NCBI GenBank assembly: GCA_045588185.1
Contig: JAZNDR010000091.1
Location: 1 to 43,965 of the forward strand
DNA length: 43,965 nucleotides
Direction of reading: 5' to 3'
From: Scatosoma sp045588185
GTDB taxonomy: Bacteria > Bacillota > Clostridia > Christensenellales > Borkfalkiaceae
Positions 14,623 to 23,122 of the stretch are shown here, one piece after another. The notes beneath the pieces are model-generated. The model searched no databases, was not told the origin of the DNA, and was given only the letters and a program-made list of their open reading frames with translations. The position numbers and the translations under genes were made by a program. Each line of letters starts with the position of its first letter. The stretch's first letter is position 1.

Positions 14623-16452
14623 TTATTCAAGTACTGCCTTGATACGGCGCAAGCCCGAACCGCAGCTCTGTTCCTTTTGTATTTTGAATTTACCAAGCTT
14701 ACCCGTCGATTCCACGTGCGGGCCGCCGCAAATTTCTTTGGAGAAATCGCCGATGGTGTAGGTTTTTACCACCTCGCCGTACTTGCTTTCGAACAAGCCC
14801 GTGAAGCCCTCGGCTTTCGCTTCGTCCAACGAGATTTCTTTCATTACGACGGGAATATCCGCTTTAATGACTTCGTTGACCATATCCTCTACCGCTTTGA
14901 TTTGTTCAGCTGTCATGGGCTGGGGCAGATTGAAGTCGAAACGCAGTCTTTCCTCGGTAATGTTCGAGCCCTTTTGGTTGACGTCGGGCGAGCATACTTT
15001 TTTGAGCGCCGCGTGCAACAAATGCGTCGCCGTATGCAACGCCGTCGTCGCTTCCTTATGGTCGGCAAGACCGCAGGCGAATTTCTGTTCGCTGCCCGCT
15101 TTGCTCTTGTTTTGGTGTTCTTCAAACGCCGCCTTGTAGCCGTCCATATCCACGTCGAAACCGCGCTCTTTCGCCATTTCCGCCGTGATTTCTACGGGGA
15201 AACCGTAGGTGTCGTACAGGTGGAACGCCTGCTTACCGCCGATTATCTTTTCAGGAATATAGTTCGGGTCTTTTTGCGACATAAACGCGTTCTTACGCTC
15301 GATACCGTTTAAGCATTTCTCAAACTCTTTCAAGCCCTGTTGCAGCGTTTTCGTGAATTTCGCTTCTTCCTTGTTCAGCTCGTCCGCGATTTTTTCACGG
15401 TTGATATGGAGTTCAGGATAAACTTCCTTATAGTATTCGATAAACGATTCGGAAATTTTCGCAAGGCTGCCCTCGGGGAGTTCGATTTTTCTGCCGAAAC
15501 GCACGGCGCGGCGAATGATTCGGCGCAAAATATAGCCTTGGTCGGTGTTGGACGGCACGATGCCCTTTTCATCGCCAAGCATAAAGGTTGCCGTTCTCGT
15601 ATGGTCAAGAAGCACGCGGAACGCTTTGGTCGTTTCCTCGTCGTCGCCGTAGTTCTTGCCCGTAAGCGAGGAAATTTTCGCGATTGCGCCCTCGAAAATG
15701 TCCGTTTCGTATACGCTCGATTTGCCGTTGAGCACGCACAGCGCACGCTCTAAACCCATACCCGTATCGACGTTCTTTTGCGAAAGCTCGGTGAACGAGC
15801 CGTCCGCTTGCTTGTTAAAGCGCATAAATACGTCGTTCCAAATTTCCAAAAATGCACCGCAGTTACAGTCGGGATTGCAGGTGGGCGAGCACTTGGGTTT
15901 ACGGATTACGAACATTTCGGTATCCGTACCGCAAGGACCGGTCAAGCCTGCGGGTCCCCACCAGTTGTTTTCACGGGGCATAAAGTAAATATTTTCTTTC
16001 TTGATACCCGCCTTTTCCCAAAGCACCGCCGCCTCGTCGTCGCGGGGGAGAGAATCGTCGCCCCCGAATACGGTTACGGCGAGCTTGTCCGAGGGGATTC
16101 CCAAATAGTTTTCCCCCGTTAAAAATTCGTAGCTCCAAGGTATCATTTCTTCCTTGAAATAGTCGCCGAGCGACCAGTTGCCGAGCATTTCGAAGAAGGT
16201 GCAGTGGCGTTCGTCGCCGACGTCGTCGATATCGCCCGTACGCACGCATTTTTGTACGTCGGTAAGCCGTTTGCCCGCAGGGTGTTTTTCCCCAAGCAGA
16301 TACGGCACGAGCGGGTGCATACCCGCCGTGGTAAAGAGTACGGTGGGATCGTTTTCGGGAATCAGGGAAGCGGAAGGAATTACCTTATGACCGCGCTCCT
16401 TGAAAAATCCAAGATACATTTCTCTAAGTGATTGTCCTGTATAGGTTTTCAT
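14623..16452 (-). CDS. alaS: Alanyl-tRNA synthetase, short form
   Basis: AlaRS charges tRNA-Ala. The 609 aa carry the class II catalytic core (GMHPLVPYLLGEKHPAGKRL, FFEMLGNWSLGDYFKEE, DTGMGLERALCVL, RRIIRRAVRFGRK) and the editing domain with HTATH (473-477) and C575-x3-H579 in CGGPH. Usual bacterial AlaRS is about 870-880 aa. Here the chain ends right after the editing domain, so the C-terminal C-Ala/DHHA1 region is absent, and the beta-barrel segment that normally sits between the tRNA-recognition helices and HxxxH seems reduced to about 20 residues. A CSPTCNPDCNC insert near residue 190 looks like a possible metal site. It has a consensus promoter of its own and is followed by the YwaF-type gene. 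No second alaS is seen in the window. Confidence 0.92.
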   Translation of the reverse strand: MKTYTGQSLREMYLGFFKERGHKVIPSASLIPENDPTVLFTTAGMHPLVPYLLGEKHPAGKRLTDVQKCVRTGDIDDVGDERHCTFFEMLGNWSLGDYFKEEMIPWSYEFLTGENYLGIPSDKLAVTVFGGDDSLPRDDEAAVLWEKAGIKKENIYFMPRENNWWGPAGLTGPCGTDTEMFVIRKPKCSPTCNPDCNCGAFLEIWNDVFMRFNKQADGSFTELSQKNVDTGMGLERALCVLNGKSSVYETDIFEGAIAKISSLTGKNYGDDEETTKAFRVLLDHTRTATFMLGDEKGIVPSNTDQGYILRRIIRRAVRFGRKIELPEGSLAKISESFIEYYKEVYPELHINREKIADELNKEEAKFTKTLQQGLKEFEKCLNGIERKNAFMSQKDPNYIPEKIIGGKQAFHLYDTYGFPVEITAEMAKERGFDVDMDGYKAAFEEHQNKSKAGSEQKFACGLADHKEATTALHTATHLLHAALKKVCSPDVNQKGSNITEERLRFDFNLPQPMTAEQIKAVEDMVNEVIKADIPVVMKEISLDEAKAEGFTGLFESKYGEVVKTYTIGDFSKEICGGPHVESTGKLGKFKIQKEQSCGSGLRRIKAVLE

Positions 16453-16483
16453 AATTTCATACCTTTTAAGTTTTTTCTTCTAC

Positions 16484-16512
16484 ATTATATATTTACGAAT
16501 CGGTTTTGTCAA
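16484..16512 (-). promoter_or_regulatory. Promoter of alaS
   Basis: TTGACA (16512-16507), 17-bp spacer, TATAAT (16489-16484) on the minus strand, inside the 80-nt gap after cysS. alaS can thus be expressed independently of the T-box upstream. Confidence 0.85.
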
Positions 16513-16532
16513 GCAATACCGTTATTTTCTCG

Positions 16533-17981
16533 TTAATTTTTACTTAATTCGTAGCCCGTTTTGCTGTCCTTGACCGCATAGCCCATTTCCAAAAGCTTCG
16601 CCCGAAGCTCGTCGCTCTTCGCCCAGTCCTTATTTAAACGCGCCGTCCAGCGTTCCTCGGCAACCGCTTTCACCTCGGCGGGAATGTCCTCTGCGTTCTG
16701 CTTTTCGTACCAAGCCGTGTATTCTTTCGCGCTCTTTTTGAACAGTCCAAGCAAGGAATAAGTCTTTCTTATCTGCACACCGTAGGAAAGCGCGACGAAC
16801 AAATCGCCCGATTTCCCCTCCGCAAGCAGTTTCTTCATTTCCTTGAAATATTCGAACAGGTTGGAAAGCGCAAGCGCGGTGTTGAAATCGTCGTCCATGC
16901 ACTCGTTGAACTCTCTATCCACCTTTTCCGCAATCTCCGCCGCGCGGATCGCGTCCCCGCTTTCCAAGGTCAGCTCCATACCGCGGAGCTTATCCATAAC
17001 CTTATCCACGATTGCAAGCGTGGAGTAAAATTCAAACAAATGCTTTTCCGCTTCGGGGAATAAGTCGTCCGTGATATTGATATCGTTGCGGTAATTCGTT
17101 TGCAACAGCGCAAACTTAATGGCTTCGTCCGAGTATTTTTCCAAAAGCTCGGCAAGAAGCAAGCTGTTCCCCAGCGACTTACTCATTTTTTGACCGTTGA
17201 CTTTTATCAGTCCGTTATGCGTCCAGTATTTCACGAACTGTTTGCCCGTCAACGCTTCCGTTTGCGCGATTTCGTTTTCGTGGTGAGGGAAAATCAAATC
17301 CCTGCCGCCGCCGTGAATGTCGATTTGTTCGCCGAACGCTTTGCGGTTCATAGCCGAACATTCGATATGCCAGCCCGGTCTGCCCTTGCCCCAAGGGGAA
17401 TCCCAACAAATTTCCCCCTCTTTCGCGCTCTTCCAAAGCGCGAAATCGTAGGCGTTCTTTTTCTCGTCGTCGTTATCCACGCGCACGCCGTCGAGGGCGT
17501 CCTCTACGTTGCGGTTGGAAAGCTTGCCGTATGCGGGGAAGCTCGCCACGTCGAAATATACGTCGCCGTTTTTGGTGGGGTAGGCATGACCTTTGTTTAT
17601 TAAGGTGGATACGAAGTCGATAATATTGTCGATATTTTCGGTGGCTTTGAGCCAAACGTCGGGGTCGTCAACTTCGAATTTGGTCATAATTTGATTGATA
17701 TTTTCTATCATTTTTGCGGCGTACTCGTCGGCGGGGATACCCGTTTCGCGGGATTTGGCGATGATTTTATCGTCCACGTCAGTATAGTTTCTGGCGTAAG
17801 TAACCTCGTAGCCCGATTTATTTAAATATTTACGCATAATATCGTAAATGAGCGCTTGATAACCGTGCCCGATATGCGCTTCGCCCGATACCGTGATACC
17901 GCACGCGTACATTTTGACTTTGTTCCCGTCCAAAGGGATAAATTCTTCCTTTTTCTTGGTATACGAATTATAAATTTTCAT
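16533..17981 (-). CDS. cysS: Cysteinyl-tRNA synthetase
   Basis: A class I synthetase, 482 aa, full length. HIGH motif at 36-39 (EAHIGHG), KMSKS in NGQKMSKSLGN, and zinc ligands C27 (YACGITV), the cysteine in GWHIECSAM and HHENE. A C-terminal helical and anticodon-binding region ends GYAVKDSKTGYELSKN. Start ATG at 17981 follows AAGGAGAACC. It lies 162 bp downstream of cysE with a hairpin element in between; both are likely controlled by the Cys T-box upstream of cysE. Confidence 0.97.
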   Translation of the reverse strand: MKIYNSYTKKKEEFIPLDGNKVKMYACGITVSGEAHIGHGYQALIYDIMRKYLNKSGYEVTYARNYTDVDDKIIAKSRETGIPADEYAAKMIENINQIMTKFEVDDPDVWLKATENIDNIIDFVSTLINKGHAYPTKNGDVYFDVASFPAYGKLSNRNVEDALDGVRVDNDDEKKNAYDFALWKSAKEGEICWDSPWGKGRPGWHIECSAMNRKAFGEQIDIHGGGRDLIFPHHENEIAQTEALTGKQFVKYWTHNGLIKVNGQKMSKSLGNSLLLAELLEKYSDEAIKFALLQTNYRNDINITDDLFPEAEKHLFEFYSTLAIVDKVMDKLRGMELTLESGDAIRAAEIAEKVDREFNECMDDDFNTALALSNLFEYFKEMKKLLAEGKSGDLFVALSYGVQIRKTYSLLGLFKKSAKEYTAWYEKQNAEDIPAEVKAVAEERWTARLNKDWAKSDELRAKLLEMGYAVKDSKTGYELSKN

Positions 17982-18023
17982 AAAGGTTCTCCTTATTCTT
18001 ACTTTCTTTGTTGTTCGCCATAG

Positions 18024-18140
18024 CGACTAACGCCTGACGGCGTGAAAGGCGCAAAACTGTGTTTTGCTTATTGGGGGGCTTCTTTTGCAGGGGCTTCCGC
18101 CCCCGCACCCCTGACAAGAAACTAAGTTTCTTGACTTCTA
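18024..18140. repeat. Mosaic hairpin element, copy 4
   Basis: Between cysE and cysS: ACGCCTGACGGCGT (18030), GCAAAACTGTGTTTTGC (18051), GGGGCTTCCGCCCC (18090) and CAAGAAACTAAGTTTCTTG (18115), ending with the boundary word TTGACTTCTAA. The word CGCCATAGCGA in front also occurs at 30789. Confidence 0.9.
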
Positions 18141-18143
18141 ATC

Positions 18144-18800
18144 TCAATGCCGTTTTGCTTCCGCGATACGGGCGGCTTCCTTGGCTGCCTCTTCCCTGCG
18201 CGCCGCTTCTTCGGCGTTTATCTCGGCGTTGAGCGCCGCTACGGCAATTATTCCCGAATGGGTAGCGTCTTCCGTTTCAGGGACTCGGATTCGCACGATA
18301 CGGCCGGGAACGCCTACTACCGTTGCGTACGGGGGGACTTCCTTTAACACGACTGCGCCTGCGCCTATCTTCGCGCCCTTGCCGACCGTGAATCCGCCCA
18401 GCACTTTCGCGCCTGCCGACAGCGTTACGTCTTCCATGATCGTGGGGTGGCGTTTGCCGCGTTCTTTGCCCGTACCGCCCAAGGTTACGCCTTGGTAGAT
18501 AACCGTGCCTTTATGCACTTCCGCCGTTTCGCCTATTACCACGCCCGAGCCGTGGTCGATGAATACGCCGCCCTCTATCTTTGCCGCGGGGTGTATCTCT
18601 ATCCCCGTGAAAAACCGCGCCATTTGACTGACGATACGCGCTAATAATTTTAATTTTATTTTGTGGAAGAAATACGCGACTCTATGCCACGACAACGCGT
18701 GCACGCCCGAATAGGTAAGCAAAATTTCAAACGCATTTCGGGCGGCTGGGTCGTTCCGCTTCGCCGCTTTGATGTCTTCCCGAAGGTTTTTAAACCACAT
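18144..18800 (-). CDS. cysE: Serine O-acetyltransferase
   Basis: CysE makes O-acetylserine, the carbon skeleton for cysteine. The 218 aa have an N-terminal helical domain (MWFKNLREDIKAAKRNDPAARN) and a left-handed beta helix with HPAAKIEGGVFIDHGSGVVIGETA, GVTLGGTGKERGKRHPTI and the C-terminal VVGVPGRIV. The H and D of the FIDHGSG block are the catalytic pair in this family. I start at ATG 18800, behind AGGAGGT; the frame open to 18845 would run into the T-box terminator. The last 35 residues are an alanine/glutamate-rich helix not usual in CysE. First gene after the Cys T-box, so cysteine shortage, sensed as uncharged tRNA-Cys, should switch it on. Confidence 0.96.
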   Translation of the reverse strand: MWFKNLREDIKAAKRNDPAARNAFEILLTYSGVHALSWHRVAYFFHKIKLKLLARIVSQMARFFTGIEIHPAAKIEGGVFIDHGSGVVIGETAEVHKGTVIYQGVTLGGTGKERGKRHPTIMEDVTLSAGAKVLGGFTVGKGAKIGAGAVVLKEVPPYATVVGVPGRIVRIRVPETEDATHSGIIAVAALNAEINAEEAARREEAAKEAARIAEAKRH

Positions 18801-18828
18801 ATTTTTTACCTCCTGCGCTCCTATATAA

Positions 18829-19090
18829 GAAAACGCCCTACGCAATATAGTATGCTACTACTTTGCGTAAAGGCGCTTTTATCCGCTGTTCCACTTTACT
18901 TTAAAAAATTCCGTCTTTGGGAATTTTTCCTCTTTTGCCTAATATCGGGGGCTGCCGCGGAAGTTACTCCGTCCTCAATCGCAAAAACGCACTTTCGTTT
19001 CACTGACGCTTGCCCTGCTTTCAGCCTATGGCACGGACTCTCTGTTTGCGGTATCGCTACACTACTCTTTTTTTGCTCGGATATTTAATT
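18829..19090 (-). promoter_or_regulatory. Cys-specific T-box leader of cysE-cysS
   Basis: On the minus strand, an AGAGAG box (19043-19038) opens stem I. A UGC codon (18983-18981) lies in the likely specifier loop. The T-box core AAAGTGGAACAGCGG (18897-18883) can fold the antiterminator: AAAG pairs with CUUU, a 7-nt bulge UGGAACA, then GCG pairs with CGC. UGGA in the bulge matches the UCCA end of tRNA-Cys, whose discriminator is U. The competing terminator uses TACGCAA/TTGCGTA plus flanking pairs (18880-18829) and ends in TTTTCTT. Specifier, bulge and downstream gene all agree on cysteine. Confidence 0.88.
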
Positions 19091-19097
19091 TTTACTT

Positions 19098-19126
19098 ATT
19101 ATACCATTATCAATGGTAAATTGCAA
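19098..19126 (-). promoter_or_regulatory. Promoter of the cysE T-box transcript
   Basis: TTGCAA (19126-19121), 17-bp spacer, TATAAT (19103-19098) on the minus strand, a few bases before the T-box leader. Confidence 0.75.
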
Positions 19127-19152
19127 CGATTTTAACCTGTTTTTCCGTATTT

Positions 19153-19779
19153 TTATGCGATAAACAGATTTTCGATTTTATATTCCGCAAGCGCGGCGTC
19201 TATCATCGGGCGGTTGTATACCTTTTGTTCGAGCAGGTACGATACCACGACGTCCTTTTCAAAAGTGAAATCCAAATCGTAATCGCACACCGCAAGCAGG
19301 TCTTTCGTATACTCGATACCAAGCTGTGAAGTGAGCGCAAGGGATAAAATCAAATTCTTCGTGGGTAAATATTTACCCTTGCAAATCCCCGTCCAAATTT
19401 CTTTGTCAACCGACAGCAGTTCGCCCGCTTCTTCCGCCGTCGTGCCGCATTTTGCAAAGACCGCTTTCAGCCATTTATGCGGCGCGTATTTGGAAAAAAT
19501 ATTTTTGATACGGGGAAACAGTCCCACCGTGCGGAAAGAAAAGGAAAAAGTCTTATCCGACAGCCGTTTTTTCAGCTCCGCTAACAGCTCGGTCTTGTTT
19601 TCCTGTTTGGCAAGGCGCATCGTGGACGCAGGAAGCGTGTAAGCATAGGTTCTGCCGTCCGCGCGCACCTCGGAGGTCTGCATTTTCGGCATACGGTAAT
19701 TGGGCAACACACAAATTTTATCGTAGTTGGCGTACTTCTCACAAAAATACGCGTCTAAATCTTGCATAAAATCAAACAT
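19153..19779 (-). CDS. Hypothetical protein, 208 aa
   Basis: Unknown function. The N-terminal 85 residues (MFDFMQDLDAYFCEKYANYD) are not similar to anything I can name. The C-terminal half resembles a helical domain seen in many Clostridia proteins: LLSVDKEIWTGICKGKYLPTKNLILSLALTSQLGIEYTKDLLAVCDY has an HTH/repressor-like pattern, followed by EKDVVVSYLLEQKVYNRPMIDAALAEYKIENL. Such domains occur fused to diverse N-terminal parts. The start ATG at 19779 follows GGAGAG; the frame open to 19860 runs across the promoter. Single gene, with a strong promoter at 19811. Confidence 0.7.
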   Translation of the reverse strand: MFDFMQDLDAYFCEKYANYDKICVLPNYRMPKMQTSEVRADGRTYAYTLPASTMRLAKQENKTELLAELKKRLSDKTFSFSFRTVGLFPRIKNIFSKYAPHKWLKAVFAKCGTTAEEAGELLSVDKEIWTGICKGKYLPTKNLILSLALTSQLGIEYTKDLLAVCDYDLDFTFEKDVVVSYLLEQKVYNRPMIDAALAEYKIENLFIA

Positions 19780-19810
19780 TTTCTCTCTCCGCTCGTTTTC
19801 GCTTTCCGTT

Positions 19811-19839
19811 ATTATAACATATCCCGCGTAAAAACGCAA
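19811..19839 (-). promoter_or_regulatory. Promoter of the 208-aa hypothetical gene
   Basis: TTGCGT (19839-19834), 17-bp spacer, TATAAT (19816-19811) on the minus strand; the leader is about 25 nt. Confidence 0.7.
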
Positions 19840-19960
19840 CCGTTTTTTATCCGCGCGCACATTCGCTCCGTGTTCGGCTTGTGAAAATTTTGTTTATGAT
19901 AAGTTTTTGCATTTTTTTGTGAAATGTAACAAAAAATCACAATTTTTTATCTTCATATAC

Positions 19961-19989
19961 TTGATTTTTTTCGCGTTTTATGGTACATT
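19961..19989 (+). promoter_or_regulatory. Likely promoter of the DeoR-type gene
   Basis: TTGATT (19961-19966), 17-bp spacer, TACATT (19984-19989). Weaker than most promoters in the window, as often found for regulators. Confidence 0.5.
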
Positions 19990-20015
19990 TTATATAGAGC
20001 CAAGGAGGTGGTTTT

Positions 20016-20774
20016 ATGAAAAGAGAACGTATAACTGAAATAGCCAACTTACTCGACAAACGCGGAAAGCTGAGTTTGAAACAGCTGGAAGAATGTTTCC
20101 CCCGCGTTTCGCAAATGACGCTTCGGCGAGATTTATTGTTACTGGAACAAGAGGGCAAGGTCATTCGCGTACGGGGCGGAGCGATGTCCGTAAAGGACGT
20201 GCAAAAGACCTCGGGCGTGCCGTATACCAAAAAGACGGCGATACATACGGACGAGAAAATACTCATTGCGCAAAAAGCGGCGCGGCTTGTGGAAACGGGC
20301 TCGTCGGTGTTTTTGGACGCAGGTTCGACCGCGCTCTATCTTGCCAAGGAAATGCCCGATATATCTTGCAGCGTGTTCACGAACGGTTTGGCGGTCGCTA
20401 CCGAGCTTTCCAAGAAAAAGAACGTTGCCGTGAATCTTTTAGGCGGGGCATTGATAAAAGAAAATCTTTCGACGGCTTCCTCGCTCGCCTCGGTGTATTT
20501 TACCGATATGAATTTTGAAATCGCGATTATTGCGGCGGCGGCGTTTACGCCCGAAAGCGGATTTTCCTGCGCTTCGCAAATGGAAGCGGATTTGTTCAAA
20601 TTTATTTGTAGGAAAGCGAAATTTACTTATATGATGCTGGACAGCTCGAAAATCGGCAAAATCAAGCCGTATACCTTTGCCCGCATTGAGGATATCAACG
20701 TTCTGATCACTGACGATGATTTCCCCGAGGGTTTAAAGGAACAGTTCAAGGCAAAAAATATCGTGGTTATGTAA
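20016..20774 (+). CDS. DeoR-family transcriptional regulator
   Basis: A 252-aa repressor with an N-terminal winged helix (RERITEIANLLDKRGKLSLKQLEECFPRVSQMTLRRDLLLLEQEGKVIRVRGGAM) and the DeoR effector domain, which senses a sugar phosphate (FLDAGSTALYLAKEM, FTNGLAVATEL, NLLGGALIKENL). Start ATG at 20016 with a perfect AAGGAGGTGG site. No sugar transport or kinase gene is next to it, so the effector and targets are unknown. It is a single gene ended by the terminator at 20781. Confidence 0.92.
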   Translation: MKRERITEIANLLDKRGKLSLKQLEECFPRVSQMTLRRDLLLLEQEGKVIRVRGGAMSVKDVQKTSGVPYTKKTAIHTDEKILIAQKAARLVETGSSVFLDAGSTALYLAKEMPDISCSVFTNGLAVATELSKKKNVAVNLLGGALIKENLSTASSLASVYFTDMNFEIAIIAAAAFTPESGFSCASQMEADLFKFICRKAKFTYMMLDSSKIGKIKPYTFARIEDINVLITDDDFPEGLKEQFKAKNIVVM

Positions 20775-20780
20775 TATAGA

Positions 20781-20813
20781 AACCGAGGTTGCGCAAACAA
20801 CCTCGGTTTTTCC
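20781..20813 (+). terminator. Intrinsic terminator after the DeoR-type gene
   Basis: AACCGAGGTTG (20781-20791) and CAACCTCGGTT (20798-20808) form a perfect 11-bp stem with loop CGCAAA, followed by TTTTCC. It lies between convergent genes and may also stop glmM transcripts, though with a poorer T-run. Confidence 0.9.
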
Positions 20814-20814
20814 T

Positions 20815-22197
20815 TTAAACGGTATGCCCGTTCTTTTCGATTACTCTTACTACACTTTCTACTAACGCTTCGCAAACGGAAAGCGCCTCCGCTTCCACCA
20901 TGACGCGAATAACAGGCTCCGTGCCCGATTCCCGAACCAAAATCCTGCCCGTATCGCCAAGCGTTTTTTCTGCATCCGCTATCGCTTGTTGCACTTCTTC
21001 GTCCGCGCGCGCCGCCGCTTTGTCCTTGACTCGCACGTTCTTTAATATCTGCGGATACGCTTTCATCGGCGCAACCAGCGCGGAAAGCGGTTTCTTCTCG
21101 TCCAGCATCGCCTGCATAATTTTCAGGCTCGTCAATACCCCGTCGCCCGTCGTGGCGTACTTCGAAAAGATAATATGCCCCGACTGCTCCCCGCCGAGCG
21201 AATACCCGCCCTCAGCCATACGCTCGTATACGAATTTATCCCCGACGGGCGTTTTTTCATACTCCACGCCGATTTTATCAAGCGCTTTATACAGTCCGAA
21301 ATTCGACATAACCGTGGTAACGACTTTATTCTTTAAAAGCTTACCCCGTTCTTTCATATAGCTTGCGTACAGATAAATGATTTTATCGCCGTCCACGACC
21401 TCGCCGTTCTCGTCCACGCAAAGGCATCTATCCGCGTCGCCGTCAAAGGCAAACCCGATATCTAACCCCTTTTCCTTAACGAATTTTTGCAAATTTTCAA
21501 TATGCGTAGACCCCACCCCGCGGTTAATGTTCGTACCGTCGGGTTCAACGCCCGTAACGAAAGTCGTCGCACCGAGTGCGTCAAACACGCTTTTGGCGAT
21601 ATTCCACGCACTGCCGTTGGCGCAGTCCAAGCCCACTTTCACCCCCTTGAAGCTATGCACGCCAAGGGAAATGAGATACCCTACGTATCGGTTTCTGCCC
21701 GCGACGAAATCGACCGTTCTGCCGATTTTTTCCTTTTTCGCGTACGGAACTTCTTTGAAAGTCTGCCCAAACACGGTTACCTCGCCGTCGAGATAGCTTT
21801 CGAGCAAAGCAATCGTTTCCTCGTCCATCTTCTCGCCCGCGCCGTTAAAGAGTTTTATGCCGTTATCGTAAAAGGGGTTATGGCTCGCGGAAATCATAAT
21901 CCCGCAATCGAACCGTTCTTGGCGCACGGCAAACGCCACCGAGGGCGTCGTCGTAACGTGCAGCAAATACGCGTCCGCGCCCGAAGCCACGATACCGCCC
22001 GATAAGGCGTACTCGAACATATACCCCGATCTTCTCGTGTCCTTGCCGATCACGATTCTTGCCCGCTCCGCGCCCGCGCGGAGCGCCTTTTCGTTAAAAT
22101 ACCAACCTAAAAAACGCCCTACCTTAAAGGCGTGCTCTGCCGTCAGGTTCTCGTTCGCTTCCCCGCGAAAACCGTCCGTACCGAAATATTTACCCAT
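20815..22197 (-). CDS. glmM: Phosphoglucosamine mutase
   Basis: GlmM converts glucosamine-6-phosphate to glucosamine-1-phosphate for cell-wall UDP-GlcNAc. The 460 aa start MGKYFGTDGFRGEAN and contain the phosphoserine loop with S105 in ISASHNPFYDNGIKLF, the metal loop DGDADR, the sugar loop GGEQSGHI and the phosphate-binding RESGTEPVIRVMVEA. Length fits the family. It starts 25 nt after the GlmU-like acetyltransferase gene, so the two form an operon of successive pathway steps. Confidence 0.96.
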   Translation of the reverse strand: MGKYFGTDGFRGEANENLTAEHAFKVGRFLGWYFNEKALRAGAERARIVIGKDTRRSGYMFEYALSGGIVASGADAYLLHVTTTPSVAFAVRQERFDCGIMISASHNPFYDNGIKLFNGAGEKMDEETIALLESYLDGEVTVFGQTFKEVPYAKKEKIGRTVDFVAGRNRYVGYLISLGVHSFKGVKVGLDCANGSAWNIAKSVFDALGATTFVTGVEPDGTNINRGVGSTHIENLQKFVKEKGLDIGFAFDGDADRCLCVDENGEVVDGDKIIYLYASYMKERGKLLKNKVVTTVMSNFGLYKALDKIGVEYEKTPVGDKFVYERMAEGGYSLGGEQSGHIIFSKYATTGDGVLTSLKIMQAMLDEKKPLSALVAPMKAYPQILKNVRVKDKAAARADEEVQQAIADAEKTLGDTGRILVRESGTEPVIRVMVEAEALSVCEALVESVVRVIEKNGHTV

Positions 22198-22222
22198 TTT
22201 TATTATTTCCTCTTATTTTCTC

Positions 22223-22888
22223 TTATTTTTCTTCTTTTTCGACCGTTACGCCGAAAGTCTTATAAATGCTGTTTTCCTTGACCGTACCCCGCACACAGCT
22301 CAACGGGTAGACCGTACTGTTTTTGCCGATCACCGTCCCTGGGTTGAGCACGCTGTTACAGCCCACCTCGACGAAATCGCCGAGCATCGCGCCCACCTTT
22401 TTTAAGCCCGTTTCCTGCTTCTCTCCGCCGTTTTTTATCACGACGGGCGTTTTATCCGACTTCACGTTGGAAGTGATAGACCCCGCGCCCATATGCGCTT
22501 TGTAGCCTAAAATGCTATCCCCGATATAATTATAATGGGGCACTTGCACGCCGTCGAATAAAATCGCATTTTTCAGCTCCGTCGAATTGCCGACCACGCA
22601 GTTTTTCCCGATGAGCGCGCTCCCGCGGATAAACGCGCAGTGCCGTACTTCCGTTTCCGCACCGATAATACAGGGCGGGTTGATACTTGCACTTTGCGCG
22701 ATTTTCGCGCTTTTATGCGCCCATACCTTGGGGGAAATCTCGTCGTATTCCTCTTTGTTCAGCGTTTCGCCCAAAGCTTCGATAAATGCTTTTAAGCCCG
22801 TCAACGCTTCCCAAGGATAGACGAATCCCGAAAGATACTCGCCCGCCTGCGTGCGGGTTAAATCGTATAACCGTTTCGTTTGATACAT
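22223..22888 (-). CDS. GlmU-type acetyltransferase without uridylyltransferase domain
   Basis: A 221-aa left-handed beta-helix protein with isoleucine-hexapeptide repeats from about residue 52 on. The block VGNSTELKNAILFDGVQVPH to MGAGSITSN aligns with the acetyltransferase half of E. coli GlmU: K106, H118, Y121 and N141 correspond to the acetyl-transfer residues K351, H363, Y366 and N377. The nucleotidyltransferase half (LAAGxGTRM) is absent; the 50-residue N terminus is a short helical piece instead. Upstream of glmM in the same operon, it probably makes GlcNAc-1-phosphate. The uridylyltransferase step would need another gene. Enzyme activity is inferred from residue conservation. Confidence 0.82.
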   Translation of the reverse strand: MYQTKRLYDLTRTQAGEYLSGFVYPWEALTGLKAFIEALGETLNKEEYDEISPKVWAHKSAKIAQSASINPPCIIGAETEVRHCAFIRGSALIGKNCVVGNSTELKNAILFDGVQVPHYNYIGDSILGYKAHMGAGSITSNVKSDKTPVVIKNGGEKQETGLKKVGAMLGDFVEVGCNSVLNPGTVIGKNSTVYPLSCVRGTVKENSIYKTFGVTVEKEEK

Positions 22889-23014
22889 TTGCTTTTCTCC
22901 TTTTCGTTTCTCCTTTATTATATTTCGTCCACGAAAAAATTGCCCCTCTTCTTTGCGCTTTTCTTTGGTTTTCTTTCGTTATTTTTGGGTATTCTTTCGT
23001 TTTCAACGGTTTCT

Positions 23015-23043
23015 ATTGTAGCACAACGGAATTTTTATGTCAA
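23015..23043 (-). promoter_or_regulatory. Promoter of the GlmU-like/glmM operon
   Basis: TTGACA (23043-23038), 17-bp spacer, TACAAT (23020-23015) on the minus strand. The leader is about 120 nt, without a clear structure that I can see. Confidence 0.75.
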
Positions 23044-23076
23044 CGGTTTACACGCGGAAAATATATTTTTTTACAC

Positions 23077-23104
23077 AAAAAAAGGAAGCCGAAGCTCCCT
23101 TTTT
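23077..23104 (-). terminator. Terminator after the iron-sulfur flavoprotein gene
   Basis: On the minus strand AAGGGAGC and GCTTCCTT form an 8-bp stem (one G-U pair) with loop TTCG, followed by seven T. It ends the XRE-XRE-flavoprotein transcript. Confidence 0.8.
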
Positions 23105-23122
23105 CTTAAAATGATTTTATTT

